Shown here: positions 36,494 through 45,069 of the stretch, piece after piece
Layout of the letters: each line of letters starts with the position of its first letter
Position numbering within the stretch: position 1 is the first letter of the stretch
Source of the DNA: Clostridiales bacterium
GTDB taxonomy: Bacteria > Bacillota > Clostridia > Saccharofermentanales > Saccharofermentanaceae
Reading direction: 5' to 3'
Length of the DNA stretch: 64,000 nt
Assembly: GCA_017509205.1 (NCBI GenBank)
Contig: JAFWQF010000021.1
Location: 1 to 64,000, forward strand
Program-made: the position numbers and the translations under genes
Notes under the pieces: generated by a model
What the model saw: the letters and a program-made list of their open reading frames with translations, nothing else
The model's database searches: none
What the model was told of the DNA's origin: nothing

Positions 36494-37414
36494 ATGATCT
36501 ACACACTGACACTTAATCCTGCCATAGACGCTAGTTCACACATGCCAAGACCTTTCGACAGGGGCGGCTTAAACCGTCTGAACAAGATCAGGCGCGATCC
36601 CGGCGGAAAGGGCATCAATGTTTCAAAGACACTGAGAAATCTGGGCGAACCCACATGCGCTTGCTTCCTTTCGGGCGGCGCTGCAGGCAGGGAGCTCTAC
36701 GACATGCTCGTTGCTGCGGACATTCAGTGTGTCTGTGCCGAGATCGGAACCGGAAATACCCGTACGAATCTTAAGATCACTGATTCTGACGGTTTTACGA
36801 CCGAGATCAATGAGGAAGGTCCGGCATTCGATTTCCAGGCAAGTGCGGCGATAAGAAAGAGACTCCTCGAGATGGCAACGCCCCAGGATGTTGTCGTCAT
36901 CTCGGGAAAGATACCGCCTTCAGCTCCCACGGACATTTACAGAACGATAATCAGGGAGATCTCACACAGAGGCATAAGGGTAATCCTTGACGCATCGGGT
37001 GAAGCTCTCGAAAACGGCCTCAGGTCAGTGCCTTTCGCGGTCAAACCCAATGCTGCGGAAGTCGGCATCAATGAAGATGTGGAATCCGCTGTCAAAGTAT
37101 GCTCAAGGATTCTTACCGTCGGCACATCAATAGCACTGGTCTCTTTGGGCGAAAAGGGCGCGGTCTACTGTGACAGGAGCGGCGTAAGGATGTTTGCCGA
37201 AGGCATGAAAGTCGACGTCAAATGCACCACCGGATGCGGAGATGCAATGACAGCGGGACTTGCTTACGGCATAGCAAACAATCTCTCACCCGAAGATACG
37301 ATGAGGATCGCATGCGCGTGCGGCACGGCTGCTGCTCTTACGGACGGCACACAGGCACCTTCCGCAGGTTCGATCGCAGGTTTTGAGGACAAGATCAGGC
37401 TTATACGACTGTAA
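36494..37414 (+). CDS. PfkB-family hexose phosphate kinase (1-phosphofructokinase type)
   Basis: The 306-residue kinase has family signatures: TLNPAIDASS at the start, PGGKGINVSKTLRNLG, and the catalytic TGCGDAMTAGLAYG near residue 248. The closest named groups are 1-phosphofructokinase (FruK) and tagatose-6-phosphate kinase (LacC). No fru PTS genes are adjacent, so the substrate is open. I use ATG 36494 (MIYTLTLNP), with AGAGG upstream, over a TTG two codons earlier. Confidence 0.88.
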   Translation: MIYTLTLNPAIDASSHMPRPFDRGGLNRLNKIRRDPGGKGINVSKTLRNLGEPTCACFLSGGAAGRELYDMLVAADIQCVCAEIGTGNTRTNLKITDSDGFTTEINEEGPAFDFQASAAIRKRLLEMATPQDVVVISGKIPPSAPTDIYRTIIREISHRGIRVILDASGEALENGLRSVPFAVKPNAAEVGINEDVESAVKVCSRILTVGTSIALVSLGEKGAVYCDRSGVRMFAEGMKVDVKCTTGCGDAMTAGLAYGIANNLSPEDTMRIACACGTAAALTDGTQAPSAGSIAGFEDKIRLIRL

Positions 37415-37428
37415 AACGCTTCTTTATG

Positions 37429-37457
37429 TTGTAACGCCCGAACAATTGTTCTAAAAT
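37429..37457 (+). promoter_or_regulatory. uvrB promoter with embedded LexA (SOS) box
   Basis: TTGTAA (37429-37434) and TAAAAT (37452-37457) are 17 bases apart. The spacer contains GAACAATTGTTC at 37440-37451, a perfect GAAC-N4-GTTC palindrome that fits the Gram-positive LexA box. LexA binding here would block the promoter, making uvrB DNA-damage inducible, as known in Bacillus. Confidence 0.85.
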
Positions 37458-37476
37458 GACTCTATAGGAGTTCAAG

Positions 37477-39489
37477 ATGTTTAAACTGGTATCTGATTAC
37501 AAACCTTCGGGCGACCAGCCGCAGGCGATAGATGCACTCGTAAAGGGCATCGAAAGCGGCATGCGCGGTCAGACCCTCCTTGGAGTCACGGGTTCGGGCA
37601 AGACTTTCACCATGGCTAACGTCATTCAGCGCGTTCAGCGTCCCACGCTGGTGCTCGCACACAATAAGACGCTGGCCGGACAGCTTTACGCCGAGTTCAA
37701 GGAACTGTTTCCCGAGAATGCCGTGGAATACTTTATTTCATACTACGATTACTATCAGCCTGAAGCATATATAGCGGCTTCGGACACTTATATCGAGAAG
37801 GACTCCTCAGTCAATGAGGAGATCGACCGTATGCGCCACGAGGCAACAAAATCGCTGCTTACGCGTGATGACGTGATTATCGTTGCATCGGTGTCCTGCA
37901 TATACGGCATCGGTGAGAAGAGCGATTACATGTCGCTGGTTTTAAACCTTGAGACGGGGCTTGAGATCTCGCCTGAGGATGTCATAGGTCAGCTCATCAA
38001 CATGCAGTACAACCGCAATGATTTCGCGCTTGAGAGAGGTGCGTTCAGGGTAAAGGGCGATACCATTGACATATGGACTCCGGATTCGGAGCACACGCTT
38101 ACCAGGATCAGCTTTTTCGGAGATGAGATCGACAAGATAAGTTATGTAGACAGCGTCAGCGGAAGGACAGAGTTTACCAAGAACTATATCGAGATTTTCC
38201 CTGCATCTCATTATGCGACCGGAAGGGCCAAGCTCAACCGTGCGATCGAGACGATCGACGTCGAGCTTGAGGAAAGGCTTAAGGAACTGCGTGATCAGGG
38301 TGACATGATCGCTGCCTACAGACTCGAGCAGAGGACCAGATATGATATGGACATGCTGCGCGAGACCGGTTTTGTCAAAGGCATTGAGAACTATTCAAGA
38401 CACATATCCGGCAGGGCTCCGGGAGAGCCTCCGTGCACTCTGATGGATTTCTTTCCTGAGGATTTCCTGATGTTCATCGATGAGTCGCACCAGACGATCC
38501 CTCAGGTCGGCGCGATGTATAACGGCGACAGATCCAGAAAAGAGATGCTCGTAAAATACGGATTCAGGCTTCCTTCTGCTTTCGACAACCGTCCGCTGAA
38601 GTTTGATGAGTTTGAGCAGAAGATGGGACAGACCATCTTTGTCAGCGCTACTCCCGCAGACTATGAGAAAGATCACAGCGAGCAGACAGTTGAGCAGATG
38701 ATAAGGCCTACGGGACTTCTCGATCCCGAGATATTCGTCCGTCCGGTCGAAGGCCAGATCGAAGACATCCTGCATGAGCTTTCCGAACAGAAGAAGAGAG
38801 GCGACAAGAGCCTTATAATGACGCTCACCAAGAAGATGAGCGAAGACCTTACCGAGTTCCTTGAGAAGGAAGGAGTAAGGGTCACATATCTGCACTCTGA
38901 CATCAAGGCCGTCGAGAGAATGCAGATATTGAACAAGCTGCGTAACGATGAGGTCGACGTAATCGTCGGAATCAATCTCTTAAGGGAAGGCATCGATCTT
39001 CCCGAGGTATCGCTGCTTATGATTCTGGATGCCGATAAAGAAGGTTTCCTGAGGTCCGAGCGTTCGCTGATACAGATAATCGGAAGGTGCGCGCGTAACG
39101 AACGCGGACGCGTAATATTGTATGCGGACGAAGTCACTGATTCGATGATGAACGCTGTCGGTGAGACCAACAGAAGACGTTCGATACAGAAGGCTTACAA
39201 CGAAGAACACGGTATCGTTCCGAAGACTGTAAAGAAGGCAGTCCGCGATGTCTTTGACATCGTTGCCGGAAGCGCGGAGAAGGTTTCTTCAAAGGCTTCT
39301 TCAGGCAAACGCGGCGGCATCGATCCCGCACGTCTCATCAATGAGGGCGTTTCGGGCGGCACGGCAGAAGAGAATGAGAAGATGATCGCACAGCTCACGA
39401 TAGAGATGACCAACGCCGCGAAGAATCTCGAATTCGAGAAGGCTGCGGAGATCAGGGATATCATCATTGAACTCAAGGGGAAGAAATAA
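37477..39489 (+). CDS. uvrB: Excinuclease ABC subunit B
   Basis: UvrB is the damage-verifying helicase-like subunit of nucleotide excision repair. The 670 residues show Walker A GVTGSGKTFT (about 36-45), the damage-probing hairpin around ISYYDYYQPEAYIA, helicase motifs DESHQTIPQ and IGRCARNERG, and the C-terminal UVR domain (MTNAAKNLEFEKAAEIRD). AGGAG precedes the ATG. Its stop overlaps the dnaE start by one base (TAATG). uvrA and uvrC are not adjacent. Confidence 0.98.
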   Translation: MFKLVSDYKPSGDQPQAIDALVKGIESGMRGQTLLGVTGSGKTFTMANVIQRVQRPTLVLAHNKTLAGQLYAEFKELFPENAVEYFISYYDYYQPEAYIAASDTYIEKDSSVNEEIDRMRHEATKSLLTRDDVIIVASVSCIYGIGEKSDYMSLVLNLETGLEISPEDVIGQLINMQYNRNDFALERGAFRVKGDTIDIWTPDSEHTLTRISFFGDEIDKISYVDSVSGRTEFTKNYIEIFPASHYATGRAKLNRAIETIDVELEERLKELRDQGDMIAAYRLEQRTRYDMDMLRETGFVKGIENYSRHISGRAPGEPPCTLMDFFPEDFLMFIDESHQTIPQVGAMYNGDRSRKEMLVKYGFRLPSAFDNRPLKFDEFEQKMGQTIFVSATPADYEKDHSEQTVEQMIRPTGLLDPEIFVRPVEGQIEDILHELSEQKKRGDKSLIMTLTKKMSEDLTEFLEKEGVRVTYLHSDIKAVERMQILNKLRNDEVDVIVGINLLREGIDLPEVSLLMILDADKEGFLRSERSLIQIIGRCARNERGRVILYADEVTDSMMNAVGETNRRRSIQKAYNEEHGIVPKTVKKAVRDVFDIVAGSAEKVSSKASSGKRGGIDPARLINEGVSGGTAEENEKMIAQLTIEMTNAAKNLEFEKAAEIRDIIIELKGKK

Positions 39490-42400
39490 TGGCCGGTTTC
39501 TGTCATCTGCATCTTCACACCGAATTCAGCCTTCTGGACGGAGCCATAAGGATCACCGAACTGGCCGAGCGTCTGAAGGAAATGGGCATGACTTCATGCG
39601 CGATCACGGATCACGGAGTCATGTACGGTGCCGTTTCATTTTACAAGGCGATGCAGGCGGCAGGCATTCATCCTGTTATCGGATGCGAGGTGTATGTCGC
39701 GCCCGGTTCAAGATTTGATAAAGATCCCAATTCATATCAGCATGAGAGGTATTACCATCATCTGATACTTCTTGCAAAGAATAACACCGGTCTCGTTCAT
39801 CTCAACAAGCTCGTTTCCGCAGGATTTACTGACGGCTTCTACAGAAGACCGAGGATAGATGAAGAACTTCTTGAAAAGTATCACGAGGGCCTTATCTGTC
39901 TTTCAGGATGCGTCGCGGGAAAACTGCCTTGTCTTATCCAGGCGGGTGATCTTGACGGTGCGTTAAAGTGCGCGCAGAGATATGATGCGCTCTTCGGCAG
40001 AGGCAATTACTATCTGGAGATCCAGGCAAATACGACCAGTGAACAGGCAATAGTCAACTCTGCTCTTATCAGGATGTCGCGTGAGACCGGCATACCTCTT
40101 GCAGCCACCAATGACTGCCATTATCTGAAACAGGAAGATGCTGAAGCACAGGACATACTGCTCTGCATTTCCACTGCTGCGAGGATCGATGACGAGAACA
40201 GGATGAAGATGTCCTGCAATGAATTCTACGTTAAATCAGAGACCGAGATGAGACGTTTCTTCTCCGAAGTTCCCGATGCTATCGAGAACACCGGAAAGAT
40301 CGCGGAGATGTGCAATGCGGCATACGATTTCGATACCATTCATCTTCCGGTATATGAAGTTCCGGAAGGGTATGCGGGACACGCTGAATATCTTTCCGAA
40401 CTGACTTTCAAAGGACTCGAAAGAAGATTCGAAGTCACGCCTCCCACGGGTGATCCTGAAGAATACCGCAAGAGGGCGGAGTATGAGCTTTCCGTCATCA
40501 ACAGCATGGGTTACACGGATTACTACCTCATAGTCTGGGACTTCATCAATTATGCAAAGACACATGAAGTCACCGTCGGACCGGGAAGAGGATCAGGCGC
40601 GGGATCGCTTGTTGCATATGCGATCGGAATTACCGATATCGACCCGATCAGATACGGCCTTGTCTTTGAAAGATTCCTCAATTCGGAGCGTGTGTCGATG
40701 CCGGACTTCGACGTCGATTTCAACGATGAAAGAAGACAGATCGCAATCGATTACGTTACCGAAAAATACGGCAGGGACAGAGTTGCACACGTTATCACGT
40801 TCGGTACTCTCGCAGCGCGCCAGGCGGTGAAGGATGTCGCCAGAGTCCTTAACATGCCCATAGCACAGAGCAACAAGATAACGAAGATGATACCGTTCTC
40901 GCCCGGAATGACATTAAAGCAGGCACTTGAGATAAGCACTGAATTCCGTGAATGCTATGAGTCTGATGAAGAAGCAAGAAAAGTCGTCGACATGGCGATG
41001 CGCATTGAAGGACTTCCGAGAAACTCGGGAACGCATGCCGCAGGCATAATCATTTCAGGCGCAGACATCACGGACATAGCTCCGCTTTCTGTCAATGACG
41101 ATACCGTCGTCGTACAGTTTGCGAAAGCCGATGTCGAGAGCATAGGACTTCTTAAGTTCGACTTTTTGGGCCTGCGTACTCTTACCGTTCTTCAGGAAGC
41201 GAGAGATCTCGTTAAACAGAATTACGACAGGGACATAGATTTGGAGCGCATACCGCTCGATGATCCAAATATCTTCAAGATGATAAGCAGAGGCGACACG
41301 GTCGGCGTGTTCCAGCTTGAAAGCCGCGGCATGACTTCATTCATGAAGCAGTTAGAGCCTGAGAGCTTAGAGGACATCATCGCAGGTATCTCACTTTACA
41401 GACCGGGCCCTATGGATCAGATCCCGAAATATGTCGACTGCAAGCATAATCCTTCACACATCACATACGATCATCCGCTCCTTGAACCCATCCTCAATGT
41501 CACTTACGGATGCGCGATCTATCAGGAGCAGGTAATGCAGATAGTAAGGGACCTCGCAGGTTTCTCGATGGGCCAGTCCGACAATATCCGCAGGGCGATG
41601 AGCAAAAAGAAGAAGTCGATAATGGAGAACTACAGACAGCTCTTCATGTACGGCGGAACGGATGACAAGGGAAGGCAGATCGACGGCGCCGTGAAACGCG
41701 GAGTGCCCGAGAATGTTGCCGCCAAGATATTTGATGATGTTGCCGGTTTTGCGGGATATGCATTTAACAAGTCGCATGCCGCATGTTATGCGGTCGTCGG
41801 TTACTGGACGGCTTATTTCAAATACTACTATCCGACCGAGTTCATGGCTGCGAACATCAATTCATTCAGAACAGAGCTTGCCCAAGCGTCGCATTACATC
41901 AGCTGTTGCGCAGACATGGGCATAGAGGTGCTTCCTCCTGACATAAACAGGAGCCGCGAGAAGTTCACGACTGAAGGAGACAGGAAGATCAGGTTCGGAA
42001 TGTCTACTGTTAAGAACGTAGGCGAGAATGCCGTTCTGGATATTCTCGCAGACAGAGATAAGAACGGCCCTTACAAGTCCTTTGATGATTTCGTCATCAG
42101 GGCATCGAAGATCGGAGTCAAGCGTAACGTCGCGGAAGCTCTGATCCTTGCTTCGTGCATGGATGGTTTCGGCCTTACCAGAGCACAGATGGTCGCATGC
42201 GTTCAGACCGAACTCGACAAGCTTGCTCAGACCGCGAACCGCAACATAGAAGGACAGCTGTCGCTTTTCGATCTTGGAGGGGATGCTTCGCAGGATACCG
42301 GCATATTCATTCCCGACATTGAGGAATATCCGCCTGAGACCAAGCTCGGATACGAGAAGGAAATGGTAGGCATCTATATTTCCGGAAATCCTCTTGCTCC

Positions 42401-43142
42401 TTATCACGACATAATATCCAGACTGGTAACCTTTGATACCGCTGAAGCGGCGAATGTTGCTGAGCTTCACGGGGCTGAGGCGCTGGACGATAACCGTGAA
42501 GTCGTAATGTGCGGAATGGTCACGTCAAAGAAGACAGGATACACGAAGAAAAAGAGCATGCTTGCTACCATTGTCTGCGAAGATCTGACAGGGCGCTTCG
42601 AAGTCATGCTCTACGGAAAGAGCTTTGATACTTTCAACAGGATAGTGGAGAAGAACAGACCCTACATATTCATCGGCAGAAGGCAGATGCGTGAGGACAG
42701 CGGACTTACCATGTTTGCCGATGCCTGCTACCTGCTCAGCAAGGACACGGACGTTGTAAGCAACGTCATGAATGACAGGGCGTATATGGCGGCAGTAAGA
42801 GAAGCCGGCGGGAAGGTGAATGCGGCACCCAAAGAATCTGAACGTGCCGTGCTGATGCCTGAAAGCGTACCTGCCGCAGCCACGCAGGTACAGACGGATG
42901 AAAGACCGCCTCAGATCTTAAGGATCAATTACGCGGGAAGCCCCGGATCGGAAGGATTTAACAGGCTCTTGAATTTCCTCGCGTATTTTCACGGGAATCT
43001 TCCTGTCGAAGTTAGGTTCGTATCGGACGGAAGCATCGCCAGACTTGATCCGGTCTGCGATATAATGTTTGATGATGACGTTATTGAAAAGCTGAATGAA
43101 CTGGTCGGAAACGGAAACACTGAGATCATCAGGGAGGCTTAA
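39489..43142 (+). CDS. dnaE: DNA polymerase III alpha subunit, DnaE type
   Basis: This 1217-residue replicative polymerase begins with a PHP domain (HLHTEFSLLDGAIR). The catalytic palm has MPDFDVDFND (two aspartates), preceded by GPGRGSGAGSLVAYA. The fingers, helix-hairpin-helix (about 800-880) and OB-fold (MCGMVTSKK, about 1000) follow. Length and domain order mark DnaE rather than the exonuclease-containing PolC. It begins in the uvrB stop, so its transcription is likely raised by DNA damage through the LexA-type promoter. Confidence 0.97.
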   Translation: MAGFCHLHLHTEFSLLDGAIRITELAERLKEMGMTSCAITDHGVMYGAVSFYKAMQAAGIHPVIGCEVYVAPGSRFDKDPNSYQHERYYHHLILLAKNNTGLVHLNKLVSAGFTDGFYRRPRIDEELLEKYHEGLICLSGCVAGKLPCLIQAGDLDGALKCAQRYDALFGRGNYYLEIQANTTSEQAIVNSALIRMSRETGIPLAATNDCHYLKQEDAEAQDILLCISTAARIDDENRMKMSCNEFYVKSETEMRRFFSEVPDAIENTGKIAEMCNAAYDFDTIHLPVYEVPEGYAGHAEYLSELTFKGLERRFEVTPPTGDPEEYRKRAEYELSVINSMGYTDYYLIVWDFINYAKTHEVTVGPGRGSGAGSLVAYAIGITDIDPIRYGLVFERFLNSERVSMPDFDVDFNDERRQIAIDYVTEKYGRDRVAHVITFGTLAARQAVKDVARVLNMPIAQSNKITKMIPFSPGMTLKQALEISTEFRECYESDEEARKVVDMAMRIEGLPRNSGTHAAGIIISGADITDIAPLSVNDDTVVVQFAKADVESIGLLKFDFLGLRTLTVLQEARDLVKQNYDRDIDLERIPLDDPNIFKMISRGDTVGVFQLESRGMTSFMKQLEPESLEDIIAGISLYRPGPMDQIPKYVDCKHNPSHITYDHPLLEPILNVTYGCAIYQEQVMQIVRDLAGFSMGQSDNIRRAMSKKKKSIMENYRQLFMYGGTDDKGRQIDGAVKRGVPENVAAKIFDDVAGFAGYAFNKSHAACYAVVGYWTAYFKYYYPTEFMAANINSFRTELAQASHYISCCADMGIEVLPPDINRSREKFTTEGDRKIRFGMSTVKNVGENAVLDILADRDKNGPYKSFDDFVIRASKIGVKRNVAEALILASCMDGFGLTRAQMVACVQTELDKLAQTANRNIEGQLSLFDLGGDASQDTGIFIPDIEEYPPETKLGYEKEMVGIYISGNPLAPYHDIISRLVTFDTAEAANVAELHGAEALDDNREVVMCGMVTSKKTGYTKKKSMLATIVCEDLTGRFEVMLYGKSFDTFNRIVEKNRPYIFIGRRQMREDSGLTMFADACYLLSKDTDVVSNVMNDRAYMAAVREAGGKVNAAPKESERAVLMPESVPAAATQVQTDERPPQILRINYAGSPGSEGFNRLLNFLAYFHGNLPVEVRFVSDGSIARLDPVCDIMFDDDVIEKLNELVGNGNTEIIREA

Positions 43143-43146
43143 GATT

Positions 43147-43896
43147 ATGGCTGAAAGTGATTACGGTAAACTTAACGAGATCATCAGGGAATGCAAGCAC
43201 ATAGTTTTCTTCGGAGGCGCAGGCGTGTCCACCGAGAGCGGCATTCCCGATTTCAGGAGCAAGGACGGCCTTTATAAACAGCACGACGTCAAGTTCGACA
43301 GGTATTCGCCTGAGTATCTCCTGAGCATTGACTGCCTTGAAGACCACCCGGACGTATTCTATGAGTTCTACAGACAGAAGCTCGATACGAAGGACATAAT
43401 GCCCAACAGAGCGCATTACAAGCTCGCCGAGATGGAGAAGGCAGGCAAGCTTGACGGCATAATCACGCAGAACATCGACGGACTTCATCAGCGTTCAGGA
43501 AGCAAGAACGTACAGGAAGTGCACGGCTCAACGCTCCGCAATTACTGCATGAAGTGCCATACGCCTTATCCTTCGGATTTCATCTTCAAGAGCGAAGGAC
43601 CGATCCCCAAGTGCCCTGAGTGCGGCGGAATGGTAAGGCCTGACGTTACGTTATACGGCGAGGGGCTCCCTCAAACGGCCTGGATCGAGTCAAAGAGGCT
43701 CGTTTACAGGGCGGACTGCCTGATAGTCGGCGGAACTTCGCTCGTCGTACAGCCTGCTGCTTCGCTTGCATACGATTTCCCGGGTAAGTATCTGGTCGTT
43801 ATTAACAGGGATAAGACGGCCGCAGACAGGAATGCGGCGCTCGTATTCCACGAAAGTATAAGTAAAGTCTTAGATACCATCGAACTTGGTGTATAA
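43147..43896 (+). CDS. cobB: Sir2-family NAD-dependent protein deacylase
   Basis: This 249-residue sirtuin removes acyl groups from lysines using NAD. It has the motifs GGAGVSTESGIPDFRSKDGLY (quoted in part), TQNIDGLHQRSGS and the catalytic histidine in VHGSTLRN. The zinc module has four cysteines (CMKCHTP..CPECGG). I use ATG 43147 with AGGGAGG nine bases upstream; a longer form inside dnaE is not supported. It follows dnaE after four bases. An imperfect -10 (TATAAT) in a 13-base palindrome spans its stop codon (43889-43901). Confidence 0.94.
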   Translation: MAESDYGKLNEIIRECKHIVFFGGAGVSTESGIPDFRSKDGLYKQHDVKFDRYSPEYLLSIDCLEDHPDVFYEFYRQKLDTKDIMPNRAHYKLAEMEKAGKLDGIITQNIDGLHQRSGSKNVQEVHGSTLRNYCMKCHTPYPSDFIFKSEGPIPKCPECGGMVRPDVTLYGEGLPQTAWIESKRLVYRADCLIVGGTSLVVQPAASLAYDFPGKYLVVINRDKTAADRNAALVFHESISKVLDTIELGV

Positions 43897-43933
43897 TACA
43901 CTTTGTTATTTTTGAATTTCGGAGGACTTTTTT

Positions 43934-44989
43934 ATGGGCCGACTTTTATATGACGAGAGCAATCTCCCTGAGATAAACACTCTTAAAGCTGCAAATTACG
44001 ATAGCATCGACAAGAATACCGTCGAGCCTGTAAAGCGTGTCGGAGTCCTTACGAGCGGCGGCGACGCTCCCGGAATGAATGCTGCGATCAGATCCGTCGT
44101 AAGGGCCGGCCTTAATGCGGGCTTTGAGATGTACGGCGTTACCAGAGGCTTTCACGGTCTTTGGAAGGGCGAGATAAAGCAGCTTGATGGAAGATCTGTT
44201 TCTGAGACGCTTCAGCGCGGCGGTACATTCCTCATGACCGCAAGATCACAGACTTTCATGACAGATCAGGGTGTACTCAAGGGCGCAAGGATGATGGAAG
44301 CTTATGAACTTGACGCACTGATCGTTATCGGAGGCGACGGTTCCTATAAGGGTGCGAGAGCCCTTGCAAGGATCGGCATGCCGGTCGTCGGCCTGCCCGG
44401 AACAATCGACAACGATATCGCATCGACCGAATACACGATCGGTTACGATACGGCAATGAATACGGCAATGCAGTGCATCGACAAGCTCAGGGATACGGCT
44501 TCGTCACACGAGCGCTGCAGCGTTATCGAGGTAATGGGAAGACATGCGGGCTGGATCGCACTTAACGTCGGCATCGCAACAGGTGCAGAGAGCATTCTCA
44601 TTCCAGAGGTTCCTTATGATTTCAACAGGGATGTCTTAAGAGTCATCCTTGACGGACGCAACACAGGTAAGAAGCACTATATCGTTATCGTTGCTGAGGG
44701 CGTCGGCCATGCCGAGGAGATTGCAAAGCAGATCGAAGAGGCAACCGGCATCGAGGCACGTCCGACTATTCTGGGACACCTCCAGAGAGGCGGATCTCCC
44801 ACGCTCAGAGACAGGACCATGGCAAGCCTTATGGGCATCAAGGCCATCGACTGCCTCGTGGAGAAGAGATTCAACAGACTCGTAGTCATGCAGCACGGTG
44901 AGATCACCGATGTCGACATCGAGGAAGGTCTCCAGATGAGCAAGACCATCTCGCCTGAGACGATCGAGAAGATCAAGAGACTCGGCTGA
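43934..44989 (+). CDS. pfkA: ATP-dependent 6-phosphofructokinase
   Basis: PfkA phosphorylates fructose-6-phosphate in glycolysis. The core matches the bacterial enzyme: GVLTSGGDAPGMNAAIR (start of the fold), GGDGSYKGA, PGTIDNDIASTEYTIGYDT and EVMGRHAGWIAL. Glycine in GGDGS points to ATP rather than pyrophosphate as donor. The 351 residues include an N-terminal extension of about 35 residues (MGRLLYDESNLPEIN..) absent from typical 320-residue enzymes. CGGAGGA precedes the ATG. Activation by ADP and inhibition by PEP are family features, not tested here. Confidence 0.95.
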   Translation: MGRLLYDESNLPEINTLKAANYDSIDKNTVEPVKRVGVLTSGGDAPGMNAAIRSVVRAGLNAGFEMYGVTRGFHGLWKGEIKQLDGRSVSETLQRGGTFLMTARSQTFMTDQGVLKGARMMEAYELDALIVIGGDGSYKGARALARIGMPVVGLPGTIDNDIASTEYTIGYDTAMNTAMQCIDKLRDTASSHERCSVIEVMGRHAGWIALNVGIATGAESILIPEVPYDFNRDVLRVILDGRNTGKKHYIVIVAEGVGHAEEIAKQIEEATGIEARPTILGHLQRGGSPTLRDRTMASLMGIKAIDCLVEKRFNRLVVMQHGEITDVDIEEGLQMSKTISPETIEKIKRLG

Positions 44990-45036
44990 AAAGGCTGATT
45001 TCTGCAATTCACAAAACTAACTGAAAGGACGGCATA

Positions 45037-45069
45037 ATGCCGCCATATATCATATGTACGAATATCTGA
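45037..45069 (+). CDS. Possible 10-residue leader peptide overlapping mutS2
   Basis: AAAGGA (45024-45029) lies seven bases before this ATG, the ideal spacing, while it is 24 bases from the mutS2 ATG. The reading frame encodes MPPYIICTNI and ends with TGA at 45067-45069, overlapping the first 16 bases of mutS2. CGGCAT/ATGCCG can pair across its start codon. It may couple or limit mutS2 translation. It could also be chance. Confidence 0.3.
   Translation: MPPYIICTNI

Noticed and set aside
43096-43146. Upstream extension of the sirtuin into dnaE
   Set aside because: The ATG at 43147 has a strong Shine-Dalgarno; the extension has none and does not match the family.
43889-43901. Perfect palindrome GTGTATAATACAC at the sirtuin stop as a terminator
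   Set aside because: The stem is short and AT-rich with no immediate T run; it may instead be a -10 box for pfkA, but the -35 is poor.
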